Shown here in pieces: positions 33,658-42,381 of a stretch of 64,000 nt of DNA (positions are counted from its first letter, which is position 1; each line of letters starts with the position of its first letter). Both the position numbers and the translations under genes were made by a program. This stretch comes from an uncultured Verrucomicrobiales bacterium (lineage in GTDB: Bacteria > Verrucomicrobiota > Verrucomicrobiia > Verrucomicrobiales > Akkermansiaceae). Location of the stretch: assembly GCA_937901085.1 (NCBI GenBank), contig CALCHQ010000035.1, positions 62,001 to 126,000 of the forward strand, written 5' to 3'. The notes under the pieces are model-generated. The model saw only the letters and a program-made list of their open reading frames with translations, was not told the DNA's origin and did no database searches.

Positions 33658-33686
33658 CTGACATGAAGCAGCGCTTATAGTATAAT
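33658..33686 (+). promoter_or_regulatory. promoter for dnaE and the serpin-like gene
   Basis: CTGACA, 17 nt, TATAAT (perfect -10). The -10 ends 13 nt before ATG 33700, leaving a leader of about 6 nt. Confidence 0.75.
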
Positions 33687-33699
33687 CGCCGCACGCGCC

Positions 33700-36600
33700 A
33701 TGGCCTTCACACACCTACACGTTCACACCGAATACTCCTTGCTCGACGGCATGATCCACACCAAGGATCTGATTAAGAAATGCGTCGAACTAGGCATGAA
33801 TTCCGTTGCCATCACCGACCACGGTAATGTATTCGCCGCCATTGAATTCATGGTGAACGTGAAAAAGCACAACAAGGGTGTGCTGGAGTGGAACAAGGAA
33901 CACCCGGAGGAGAAGAAGCCTGTTTTCAAGCCTATTCTGGGCTGTGAGGTCTATGTAGCCCCCACCCCGCTGGATGTGAAGAAGCAAATTCCGGGGCGCA
34001 ACAAATACTGCCACCTGGTGCTGCTGTGTGAAAACAACATCGGCTGGGAAAACCTCATCAAGATTGTCTCCCGCGGGCATCTGGACGGCTTCTACTACAA
34101 ACCCCGCATCGACTACGACACCCTGCGCGAGTTCAGCAAGGGGCTCATCTGCCTTACGGGCTGCCTTGCCGGCCCCATGCAGGAATGGCTGCTGAAAGAT
34201 GAGCCGGAGAAAGCAGAGCAGGAACTCCTGCGGCTGATAGATATCTTCGGCAAAGATAACCTGTTCGTCGAACTACAGGACCACGAGATTGAAGAAGAGC
34301 GGCGGGTTATTCCCGATTTGGTACGCCTTGCCCGCAAGCACAATGTGCCGCTGGTTGTAACCAATGATGCCCACTTCCTGAATGCCGATGACCACGATGC
34401 CCACGACATCCTCATCTGCGTGGGCACCGGCAACAAGCGCATGGATTCCAAACGCATGCGCTATCCCAAGAGTGTCTACTTCAAGAGCGAGGAGGAAATG
34501 CGCCAGCTTTTCCCGGAATACCCGGATGCCTATGAGAACACGAACGTGATTGCCGAGCGCTGCAACACTTCCATCAAGCTGGACTCCACCTCCACCGAAC
34601 GCTACCCGGAATTCGCCCCGGATGATGGCTCTACCCGCGAGGAATACCTCCGTAAAATCTGCTACCAGGGTCTTGAAGAACGCTACGGCAAGGAACGAGC
34701 GGAAAACGACCAGGAACTTCGTGCCCGCCTGGACTACGAGCTGAGCATCATCAACCAGCTGCGCTTCCCCAGCTACTTCCTCATTACCGCCGACTTCATC
34801 AACTGGGCGAAGAATCACGATATTCCCGTCGGCCCGGGTCGTGGTTCAGCGGCCGGTTCGCTGGTGGCCTACGTGATGAAAATCACCAACATTGACCCCT
34901 ACGCCTTCAACCTCATTTTTGAACGATTCCTGAATCCGGAACGAGTGAGCCCGCCGGATATTGACATTGACTTCTGCCAGACCCGCCGCCCGGAGGTGAT
35001 TGACTATGTGCGCCACAAGTACGGAGAACGCGCCGTGACCCACATCATCACCTACGGCACCATGGGTGCCAAGTCGGTGATTAAGGACGTGGCACGCGTG
35101 CTGGACATGAGTTACAGCGACAGCGACAAGATTGCCAAGCTCATCGAGAGCGGCCCCGGTGTAACGCTGGATAAGAGCTACGCCGCCAGCGAGGATTTAC
35201 GCAACCTGCTGGAGCAGGATGACACCTACCGCGAAATCTGGAACTACGCCAAGAAACTGGAAGGAACAGTGCGTAATGTGGGCATGCACGCCGCCGGCGT
35301 GGTGATTGGTGACCGCCCGCTGGATGAATATGTAGCCCTCACGCGTGATGATTTGAGCAACCCGCATGGTGAAGTAGTGGCCCAATGCGATATGGGTGCC
35401 ATTTACAATGCGGGTCTGCTGAAGATGGACTTCCTGGGGCTCAAGACCCTGACCGTGATGAAGGATGCAGAAACCTATGTGCGCTGGCGCGACCCGGATT
35501 TCCGCTACGATGCGGTCGACATCACCGATAAGAAAACCTTTGAGCTGCTGAACCGGGGTGACACCATGGGGGTGTTCCAGCTCGAATCCGGTGGCATGGT
35601 GGATACCTGCCGCCGCTATGGTATCGACAACATCGAAGATATCATCGCCCTGCTCGCCCTCTACCGTCCCGGCGCCATGCAGTTCATGGACGACATGATT
35701 GCGGTGAAGAAGGGACTCAAGCAGGCCGAATACGAACATCCCCTGCTGGAGACCGTATCGGGCCTCACCTATGGCGTGATGATTTACCAGGAACAGGTGC
35801 AGGCCGCTGCCAAGCTGCTGGCGGGCTACACCCTGGGCGGCGCCGACTTGCTACGCCGGGCCATGGGCCACAAGGACATGCAGGAAATGGCAGAGCAACG
35901 CCGCCGCTTTGTGAAAGGCTGCTGGGATGTCAACCAGATTGACGAGAAAACAGCCAACGCCATCTTCGACAAGATTCAGAAATTCGCAGGTTACGGCTTC
36001 AATAAGTCCCACTCAGCCTGCTACGGGCACATCTCCTACTGGACGGCCTACCTGAAAGCACATTACCCGGTGGAATTCCTCTGCGGCCTCATGACGAATG
36101 AATCGACCAATGAAAAGATTGGAGTCTTCATTCAGGAAGCCATCCGCATGGGCATCGAGGTTCTGGGGCCCTGCGTCAACCACAGCGAGGTGAAATTCCA
36201 ACCGGAAACCATGCCCAACGGCAAGCTGGCCGTGCGCTTCGGTCTGGCTTCGGTCAAGAGTATGAGTTCCGAAACGGTGCGCGTCATCGTGGAAGAGCGC
36301 AAGAAGAACGGGCCGTACAAGAGCCTGGAGGACTTCTGCTACCGAATTCCGCCGCAGAATGTGCGCCGCAACCAGATTGAAGTGCTGGTACAATGCGGCG
36401 CCTTTGACTGGATGCATGTATGCCGAGCCCAGATTTTTGACAGCATCGAGCAATGCATCAACGGTGCCAGCAGCGTTCACAAGGATGCTGAGGCTGGCCA
36501 GATGGCTCTCTTCGACATGATGGGAACAACCTCCGCGCCGGAGGAAAGTGTCACCCTGCAGGAATGGCCCAAGGAAAAGCGACTGGATGATGAAAAATTC

Positions 36601-37215
36601 CTTACAGGCGCTTATTTCACCGGCAACCCGCTCGACAGCATGCGCGGCATTATCGATTCCTCAAAGTATCTCCCCATCGGCACCCTGCCCGATTTGACGG
36701 CAGAGGAAATCCGAGGCTCGCGCGACATGGCAGGCATGCTGCGTACCGTCACCATCAAGATGAGCAAGAGCGGGCAGAAGTTCGCCATCATCACGGTGGA
36801 AGACTTCACCGGCAGCACCGAAGCGCTCCTCTGGGGCAAATCCTATACCGATGCCGCAGAACAGGAAGGATTGCTCACAGAAGGCAATTTCGTGCAGTTC
36901 CGAGCCCGCATCTCGGAGGATGAAAAGACAGGCGGCAAAAAGGTTTCTGCCAATGGACTGGAGCAGATTGGAGGCAGCGGTACCCGCCGCCGCGGCGGTA
37001 AGCCGAAGTTCTACGAAATCACGCTCAACACAGCTCGCCACAATGCCGGAGACCTGGCGTTGATTAAGGACATTCTGCTCAGACATCCGGGTAAGATGCC
37101 CGTTCACATGACCTTCCGGAACACGCTTGGCAACCGCGTCAGCATTGAACTGGGAGAACGCTACTGCGTCTCCCCCAATCCGCGGCTGGATGAAGCACTT
37201 TCCCTGTATTCCTGA
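33700..37215 (+). CDS. dnaE: DNA polymerase III alpha subunit
   Basis: Replicative polymerase of 1171 residues. It has an N-terminal PHP domain (HLHVHTEYSLLDG), a polymerase palm with the catalytic aspartates in PPDIDIDF, a GPGRGSAAGS loop, a fingers region (YGFNKSHSACYG), an OB-fold region near residue 1010 (VTIKMSKSGQKFAIITVED) and a short tail. Domain order and length fit DnaE1 of the Gram-negative type. It has its own strong promoter and almost no leader. A serpin-like gene starts 2 nt after its stop, so that gene must be read from the same transcript unless an internal promoter exists. Confidence 0.97.
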   Translation: MAFTHLHVHTEYSLLDGMIHTKDLIKKCVELGMNSVAITDHGNVFAAIEFMVNVKKHNKGVLEWNKEHPEEKKPVFKPILGCEVYVAPTPLDVKKQIPGRNKYCHLVLLCENNIGWENLIKIVSRGHLDGFYYKPRIDYDTLREFSKGLICLTGCLAGPMQEWLLKDEPEKAEQELLRLIDIFGKDNLFVELQDHEIEEERRVIPDLVRLARKHNVPLVVTNDAHFLNADDHDAHDILICVGTGNKRMDSKRMRYPKSVYFKSEEEMRQLFPEYPDAYENTNVIAERCNTSIKLDSTSTERYPEFAPDDGSTREEYLRKICYQGLEERYGKERAENDQELRARLDYELSIINQLRFPSYFLITADFINWAKNHDIPVGPGRGSAAGSLVAYVMKITNIDPYAFNLIFERFLNPERVSPPDIDIDFCQTRRPEVIDYVRHKYGERAVTHIITYGTMGAKSVIKDVARVLDMSYSDSDKIAKLIESGPGVTLDKSYAASEDLRNLLEQDDTYREIWNYAKKLEGTVRNVGMHAAGVVIGDRPLDEYVALTRDDLSNPHGEVVAQCDMGAIYNAGLLKMDFLGLKTLTVMKDAETYVRWRDPDFRYDAVDITDKKTFELLNRGDTMGVFQLESGGMVDTCRRYGIDNIEDIIALLALYRPGAMQFMDDMIAVKKGLKQAEYEHPLLETVSGLTYGVMIYQEQVQAAAKLLAGYTLGGADLLRRAMGHKDMQEMAEQRRRFVKGCWDVNQIDEKTANAIFDKIQKFAGYGFNKSHSACYGHISYWTAYLKAHYPVEFLCGLMTNESTNEKIGVFIQEAIRMGIEVLGPCVNHSEVKFQPETMPNGKLAVRFGLASVKSMSSETVRVIVEERKKNGPYKSLEDFCYRIPPQNVRRNQIEVLVQCGAFDWMHVCRAQIFDSIEQCINGASSVHKDAEAGQMALFDMMGTTSAPEESVTLQEWPKEKRLDDEKFLTGAYFTGNPLDSMRGIIDSSKYLPIGTLPDLTAEEIRGSRDMAGMLRTVTIKMSKSGQKFAIITVEDFTGSTEALLWGKSYTDAAEQEGLLTEGNFVQFRARISEDEKTGGKKVSANGLEQIGGSGTRRRGGKPKFYEITLNTARHNAGDLALIKDILLRHPGKMPVHMTFRNTLGNRVSIELGERYCVSPNPRLDEALSLYS

Positions 37216-37217
37216 TT

Positions 37218-38384
37218 ATGCTGTACCAAAAGTTCATATGGCCAGCTCTTGCCCTGGTCGGCGTTCTGGCTGGCGCTCTTACAGGTTATCTGACCCGGAT
37301 GAGCCAGCAGGATGCCGCTGCCGTCAACACGGACGGCCCCGAACAGGTGGCATTAACCGCCACAGATTCTTTCAGCATCCGTTTTTTCAAGGCAGCCCTG
37401 AATGAAACGAAAGGCAATGTCCTGACCGCTCCGCACAGCATTGCTGACGCCCTGCTCGCCATACGCGATATTGCTGCCGGGGAATCCCGTAATGAAATAG
37501 AACAGCAACACCTCACCGACTCTACCCTGAAACGCTACCCTGAGCCGCTCAGCTTTACGCTGCTGGCGGTGGATATCAACGTGCCAAGAGAGCATACCCC
37601 TGAAAGCATCATCGTTCTACCCTTCTCGGAAAACTTTCCCACCGCTCTCAGTCTGTTCAACGGGCTGCTGGCTCAGGGCAGCCCAGATGCCCAGGCCCAG
37701 TTCGCCACAAGCGACATGTGCAGCACACGCACCAAGCTTCTGGGAGGCTGTGTTGCCTACCACCTGGCAGACTGGGACATCCCGTTCCGCGCCAGTAATT
37801 CCAGGCTTGCCAATTTCGACTGTTCTTCGGGGGCCTATACCTCATTCACGCAAATGCGCTCACGCGGCGCATACCGCACCGCCCGCGCTGCAGATGGCTC
37901 ATGGGAAGCGGTAGCGCTCATGCAGAAGCAACGTGCAGGAAACATTCCCCTGGCTTTCATCGGCATTCTACCCGGAAGTTCCGCGCGTGATTTCGCCCAT
38001 TCTCTCACACCGGAACGCATCACCGAAATCCGCCAGGCTCTGGCGGCAGCCAAGCCGGAAGACACGCTGGTTGAACTACCTCGCCAGGAATATGGCGTCC
38101 GCCCGCATGATTTGCGGCACTTCCTGCGCCAGCTGGGTATCAGGAGCGTCTTTGATTCCACCGGGGCAGATTTCTCCCCCCTCGCCCAGGAAAAGATTCA
38201 TCTCAGCGGCCTTATCCATTCCTGCAGCATTTCCCTGACAGAAACTCACGGCGATGACGCAGCTGACCCCACGCTGGAGCAGGCCGCCAGACGCATCAGC
38301 TTCACCCGTCCCTTTATCTGGCTGATAACCGACCTGAGTTCCAATACCCCGATTGATTTCATCGGGCTGATTGAGGAACTCTGA
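37218..38384 (+). CDS. serpin-like membrane-anchored or exported protein
   Basis: 388 residues. A hydrophobic N-terminus (5-25) exports or anchors the protein. Residues 48-388 follow the serpin order. DSFSIRFFKAALNETKGNVLTAPHSI resembles the helix A/B region with its N(I/V)xxSPxSI block. IPLAFIGILPGS corresponds to strands 2B-3B. LGIRSVFDSTGADFSPLA corresponds to LGIxDxFxxxADFSxI. A hinge-like ETHGDDAAD (342-350) follows, and then RPFIWLI and IDFIGLIEEL for the last strands. The stretch between hinge and RPF is about seven residues shorter than in inhibitory serpins, so the bait loop may be truncated. Distant homology is my reading; no search was run. It sits 2 nt after dnaE. Confidence 0.62.
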   Translation: MLYQKFIWPALALVGVLAGALTGYLTRMSQQDAAAVNTDGPEQVALTATDSFSIRFFKAALNETKGNVLTAPHSIADALLAIRDIAAGESRNEIEQQHLTDSTLKRYPEPLSFTLLAVDINVPREHTPESIIVLPFSENFPTALSLFNGLLAQGSPDAQAQFATSDMCSTRTKLLGGCVAYHLADWDIPFRASNSRLANFDCSSGAYTSFTQMRSRGAYRTARAADGSWEAVALMQKQRAGNIPLAFIGILPGSSARDFAHSLTPERITEIRQALAAAKPEDTLVELPRQEYGVRPHDLRHFLRQLGIRSVFDSTGADFSPLAQEKIHLSGLIHSCSISLTETHGDDAADPTLEQAARRISFTRPFIWLITDLSSNTPIDFIGLIEEL

Positions 38385-38389
38385 CAGAC

Positions 38390-38908
38390 TTACAGAGGCA
38401 GAGGCATGACCTCATGGTCATGATTGGCCGGGTCCTGCGGTTCGGGGAGTATTTCCTTGCAGGCTCCCTCATGCAGGACTTCCAGCTGCGTGATGGGACG
38501 AACCGGGGAATGGCATCCCTCCAGCTCGGCATAGTAATGCTTCTGCGTCATGTGGACAACCTGTCCCGGCTTCAGCCCGGCAAGCTTCTGAATGATGTCC
38601 TCCGGCTGACCAGGCACATCGGCACCAGCATCAATCAGCATCAGATTTCCCGCCGCAGCCTTGTCATCACCATAAGGGCCGTATTGTTCATATGACTCAT
38701 TGGAAAGCACACGGAACCGGGCTACCTTTACCGCATGGGCGCAACGGTCAGGACACAGAGCCGTGCGTCCATGGCAGGGGCGCAGCTCCGTGGTGACATA
38801 TTGGGCTACGACCGTGTTGGAAGCAAGTAATTCTGCTTTTTCCGGCAGAGGTGAGGCCAGCAAAGCTGGGAACGCAACGGGAAGCATCAGGTACATTAAC
38901 GATTTCAT
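38390..38908 (-). CDS. exported protein of unknown function
   Basis: 172 residues from ATG 38908 with a signal peptide of about 18 residues. The mature part has five Cys, including a cluster CHGRTALCPDRC, and a beta-rich core (VVAQYVTTELRPC, VARFRVLSN, QVVHMTQKHYYAELEGC). The C-terminus is His/Asp/Pro-rich. The beta pattern could be an OB-like fold, but I recognise no family. It converges on the serpin-like gene with a gap of 5 nt and lies upstream of nothing on its own strand within 50 nt except the methyltransferase gene end. Confidence 0.68.
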   Translation of the reverse strand: MKSLMYLMLPVAFPALLASPLPEKAELLASNTVVAQYVTTELRPCHGRTALCPDRCAHAVKVARFRVLSNESYEQYGPYGDDKAAAGNLMLIDAGADVPGQPEDIIQKLAGLKPGQVVHMTQKHYYAELEGCHSPVRPITQLEVLHEGACKEILPEPQDPANHDHEVMPLPL

Positions 38909-38960
38909 AGCTGTTGACAGGTTCTGACATCCATGAGGCGCAGCACGTTGAAACATTTAT

Positions 38961-39854
38961 TTATTTCGTCCGCCGAATCAGGCAGCAGAACCCGCCAGCT
39001 CCGTATCCATGGGCAGGTAACAGGCGGTAGGCCGGAAAATCGCAAAGCGATGAACGGAAGGAGGCCAGCAGCGGTACTTCAACAGCCTCCCAGCCCGGTA
39101 CTCGCTTCAGGATGTAGGCAATGACTTTCTCATTTTCCTCAGGGTCGTAGGTGCAGGTGCTGTAGACAATGTGCCCTCCGGGATTGACGCACTGCACCGC
39201 CGAAAGAAGAATACCTTTCTGCCGCTTGGCGTTTCCGTTGACCATGGAGCTGCTCAGACAGCCGGGATTCCTGATTCCTTTGCAGAGCAGCGATTGCCCG
39301 CTGCACGGGGCATCCACCAGCACCAAATCAAATTGCTCACCGCTGCGAGCCCATTGATCCGGGCGGTTACCGGACACACAGACCTGCGGGTATCCGCATT
39401 GCTGCAGATTCTGGCGCAGAATACCACGGCGGCCCGGATGAACCTCGTTGGCAGTATGATTCAACGCGCCGAAGCGAGCCGCCATGAGCATGGTTTTTCC
39501 TCCGGGTGCCGCGCACATATCCAAGGATGAGGCAGGAGCCTCTACCTGCGCCAGACAGGCCGATTCCCAGCAGGAAGACAAGTCCAGCGAGTAATAAAGG
39601 CCGCGGGCATAATCCGGGTACGCAGTCGGCTTCTCCCCCGAAGCCGGGACAAACACGCGGGGCGGCAACCAGGGAGCTTGCAATTCATTGCAGGCAAACG
39701 GAGGGATGTAATCGGCGGGGGCAAGCGCACTCAGGACAACGGCGCTTCGGGAGGATTCGCCCGCCCGCATGGCCGACAGCAACGCCTGAGTGGCCGGGGC
39801 ATCCAGCCCCAGCCGGGCACACAGTCTCAATTCACCTTTGGAAGGTGGCTCCAT
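38961..39854 (-). CDS. NOL1/NOP2/Sun-family RNA (cytosine-5) methyltransferase
   Basis: A 297-residue SAM-dependent enzyme expected to make m5C in rRNA. It has the SAM site DMCAAPGGKT, the PCxG catalytic motif in VDAPCSGQSLL, and the second cysteine in STCTYDPEENEKV. It is short compared with RsmB (about 430) and RsmF (about 480), with neither the NusB-like N-terminal domain of RsmB nor a long PUA-like C-terminus, so it resembles the catalytic core of RsmF. The ROK kinase gene upstream is 11 nt away, suggesting co-transcription. Confidence 0.88.
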   Translation of the reverse strand: MEPPSKGELRLCARLGLDAPATQALLSAMRAGESSRSAVVLSALAPADYIPPFACNELQAPWLPPRVFVPASGEKPTAYPDYARGLYYSLDLSSCWESACLAQVEAPASSLDMCAAPGGKTMLMAARFGALNHTANEVHPGRRGILRQNLQQCGYPQVCVSGNRPDQWARSGEQFDLVLVDAPCSGQSLLCKGIRNPGCLSSSMVNGNAKRQKGILLSAVQCVNPGGHIVYSTCTYDPEENEKVIAYILKRVPGWEAVEVPLLASFRSSLCDFPAYRLLPAHGYGAGGFCCLIRRTK

Positions 39855-39865
39855 GGCTGGCAGGT

Positions 39866-40819
39866 TCAGGCTAAACCGCGGGACTCTGCTTCTTCCAGAG
39901 CCATGCGGGCCGCACCAATGATACCGGCATCATTGCTGAACATGGCGGGCAGAATCTGCAGTTTCTCGTAGTGGGGTGCATACATCTGCGCCTTCAGGTA
40001 GCGACGCAGCGGATTGAAGAGCAAATCGCCGGCCTTGGCCACACCTCCGCCGATGATGAAAGCGGCTGGGTTGAGCAGATAGTGGCAGTTCAGCAATCCG
40101 GTGGCCAGTTTGCGGGCAACGGCATCCCACATCGCCAGAGCAACTTCATCGCCGTCCCGGGCAGCCAGCTCCAGGGGATAAGGAGCGCAGTCTTCAAATG
40201 CCTTGGATTCACCAGCAGCGGCGTATGCTGCAGCGGCATCTTCCTGAATGCGGGGATGGCCGATATAATTCTCCAGCGCGCCGAAATTATGGTAGTACCC
40301 TTCCCGACCCTGGTAATCGATGCTGACATGTCCCAGCTCACCGGCTGCGCCCAGTGCGCCGCGAAGCATCTGGCCGTTGGCAACGATGCCGGAACCAACT
40401 CCTGTACCCAGGGTCAGGCAGACCAGGTCATTCAGACCCTTGCCTGCACCGAGTTTCCACTCGGCGTAGGTCATGCAGTTGGCATCGTTGTCTGCCGCCA
40501 CAGGCAGGCCGGTCATTTCCTCCAGCATGGCGCGGACAGGGACATCGTACCAGCCGGGGACATTGGTCAGGGAGTCGGCAATGCCGCGGTCGTGATCCAC
40601 AAAACCCGGAATCCCCATACCCACGGCCTTAACCTGCGGATAACGTGCTATCAGTTCGCGCAGGCGTTTGCCCACTTCATCAAAAATGGCATCGGGCGCA
40701 ACAAAATCCTGCGTTCGTACAGGCTCAGCGCGGTCAATAATCTCTGTACCGTTGACAACGGCAAACTTGATGGAGGTTCCCCCCATGTCGACACCTATGC
40801 ACAATTTATTCTCTGCCAT
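39866..40819 (-). CDS. ROK-family sugar kinase (glucokinase-like) without the zinc cysteines
   Basis: 317 residues with the two phosphate-binding blocks IGVDMGGTSIKFAVV and GTGVGSGIV, and a catalytic Asp in DNDANC. It should phosphorylate glucose or an N-acetyl sugar with ATP. Most ROK proteins carry GHxxx then CxCGxxGCxE, which binds structural zinc. Here the segment after ELGHVSID reads YQGREGYYHNFGALE, so all three Cys are missing and the usual Glu is kept. The start at ATG 40819 fits the promoter; an ATG at 40837 would overlap the -10. Confidence 0.87.
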   Translation of the reverse strand: MAENKLCIGVDMGGTSIKFAVVNGTEIIDRAEPVRTQDFVAPDAIFDEVGKRLRELIARYPQVKAVGMGIPGFVDHDRGIADSLTNVPGWYDVPVRAMLEEMTGLPVAADNDANCMTYAEWKLGAGKGLNDLVCLTLGTGVGSGIVANGQMLRGALGAAGELGHVSIDYQGREGYYHNFGALENYIGHPRIQEDAAAAYAAAGESKAFEDCAPYPLELAARDGDEVALAMWDAVARKLATGLLNCHYLLNPAAFIIGGGVAKAGDLLFNPLRRYLKAQMYAPHYEKLQILPAMFSNDAGIIGAARMALEEAESRGLA

Positions 40820-40827
40820 ACGCAAGT

Positions 40828-40855
40828 ATTCTACCATATTCCGTCTGTCTGGAAA
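40828..40855 (-). promoter_or_regulatory. promoter for the ROK kinase-methyltransferase pair
   Basis: On the minus strand, TTTCCA, 16 nt, TAGAAT with an extended -10 (TGG before it). It ends 8 nt before ATG 40819. Confidence 0.45.
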
Positions 40856-41158
40856 AGATAAAAAACACCCCGTCTTGATTTCTCCTTTCCTTTCGCAGCC
40901 TTGCCTTCCTGCCGCATTTCATTCAAGGGTTTTATTTCCATGGGCTTTGGCAGAAAACCACTTCCCATTCCCACAGGAAAACTGACGGCTACCCACCACC
41001 AGGCTGTTGCTCTCAGAATATTTCTGCTCATAGCGGACACCCACCATGGTATCCGTTATAAGCAGCATCAGCCTGACAAACAGGTTGTCAGAATAATCTT
41101 ATACTTTAATTATATGCTTGTTAGAGCCAGCAGAAATCCATCTGTTTATCCGCAGGGG
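40856..41158. other. intergenic stretch with no gene seen
   Basis: Between the ROK kinase promoter and the rmuC stop. Possible short frames on either strand have no family features. The only structure I see is a perfect 7-bp inverted repeat with a 5-nt spacer at 41073-41091 (CTGACAA / TTGTCAG), and an AT-rich patch at 41090-41120. It may hold a small RNA or a degraded gene. Confidence 0.5.
41073..41091. repeat. short perfect inverted repeat
   Basis: CTGACAA, ACAGG, TTGTCAG. No T-run follows on either strand, so it is more likely an operator or RNA stem than a terminator. Confidence 0.4.
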
Positions 41159-42364
41159 CTATTCTTCAGCAGGAGCGTCTGAAACATCTTCCAGCGAAAG
41201 GCGGCGGCTGGGGTTGATGCCGAAGCTACGTAATTCATCAATCTGGCGCACCAGGTTGCCATTCCCTGTCTTGAACTGTCCCCTGGCCTTTTCGTAGGCT
41301 TTGCTGAGAGTTTCAATGGCATTCTGAATCTTCGTCATGCTGTCATCCAGCGAGGCACATTTCTTGTAAAGCAGTTCCGCGCGCGAAATAATGTTGCTGA
41401 CATTGCGGGACTGGCGTTCCTTCTGCCAGAGATTGGCCGCCAGCTGCAAGGCCATGAGCAGGTTGGTGGGGCTGATAAGCAGTACACCGCGGTCGTAGGC
41501 CTCGCGCACCAGCTGGGGCTGCGCCTGTACCGCGCCGATATAGGCTGATTCATTGGGCATGAACATCAGGACATGCCCGATAGCACCCGGCACAATGGAA
41601 GCATAATCCTTACCAGCCAATTCAAGGATGTGCTTACGCACGGAGTCCACATGGGCCTTGAGGGCCGCAGCCCTCTCCTGCGGACTTGCATCTGCATCCA
41701 GTTCCATGAGGCGGGCATAGGCCGTCAGCGAGACTTTTGAATCGATGATGAGGCGGCGATCCTCCGGCAGATTGATAACCACATCCGGGCGGAAGCTGTT
41801 ACCCTCCTTGTCCTTGAAACTCAGCTGCGTGACAAACTCCTCCCCCGGACGCAGGCCACTGCTTTCAAGGAGGCGGGAAAGTATCATCTCCCCCCAGTCG
41901 CCCTGCACCTTGGAATCACCCTTCAGGGCGCGGGTCAGATTAGCGGCATCCTGGCTGATGCCATCAGCACGCTCCATGAGCTGCTTGACCAGCGTTTCAA
42001 TACTGGTACGCGCGGTGGCGTTTCCTGTATTGGTATCGGCCAGAGCCTTGCGTAAAACATCCAGCTGCTCCCGCAGGGGCTGGATGACATGACCAAGCTG
42101 TTCCTTGCTGCTGCTTTTGAGCTGGTCGGTATTGTGGTCAAGAATGCGGCGGGAAAGCTGTTCAAAACGCTCCTCCAGTTGTTTCTGGCGTTCCTGCCAG
42201 CGCTGCTCCTCAGCCTTCGCCTGCTGAATCAGGAATTCATTCTGCTGCTGCAAGGTGGCAATGCGGGTTTCGGCATCTTTATTGCGGAGAGATGCAGCGA
42301 GATAGCCGATAACGCCTCCGATAGCAAGAGAGAGGATGGACGCAAGGAGAATGTAGGAGATCAT
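41159..42364 (-). CDS. rmuC: RmuC-family DNA recombination protein
   Basis: 401 residues. It has one N-terminal membrane helix (ISYILLASILSLAIGGVIGYLAA), a long coiled coil (30-110), then a PD-(D/E)XK-like nuclease domain with GDWGEMILSRLLE, RPDVVINLP and LIIDSKVSL, which are the RmuC hallmarks. The family limits genome rearrangement at inverted repeats and has been linked to phage defence. Length is typical. It is the last gene of an apparent ylbF-like, sulfatase-fold transferase, rmuC unit (17-nt gap). Confidence 0.92.
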   Translation of the reverse strand: MISYILLASILSLAIGGVIGYLAASLRNKDAETRIATLQQQNEFLIQQAKAEEQRWQERQKQLEERFEQLSRRILDHNTDQLKSSSKEQLGHVIQPLREQLDVLRKALADTNTGNATARTSIETLVKQLMERADGISQDAANLTRALKGDSKVQGDWGEMILSRLLESSGLRPGEEFVTQLSFKDKEGNSFRPDVVINLPEDRRLIIDSKVSLTAYARLMELDADASPQERAAALKAHVDSVRKHILELAGKDYASIVPGAIGHVLMFMPNESAYIGAVQAQPQLVREAYDRGVLLISPTNLLMALQLAANLWQKERQSRNVSNIISRAELLYKKCASLDDSMTKIQNAIETLSKAYEKARGQFKTGNGNLVRQIDELRSFGINPSRRLSLEDVSDAPAEE

Positions 42365-42381
42365 AGGGAAAGGAAAAGATA

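Noticed and set aside
31867..33666. 599-codon open frame on the plus strand
   Set aside because: Antisense to ilvA and part of maf; no family features.
40901..41182. 93-codon frame in the gap before rmuC
   Set aside because: No start signal or family features, and it runs into the rmuC 3' end. Kept only as part of the described gap.
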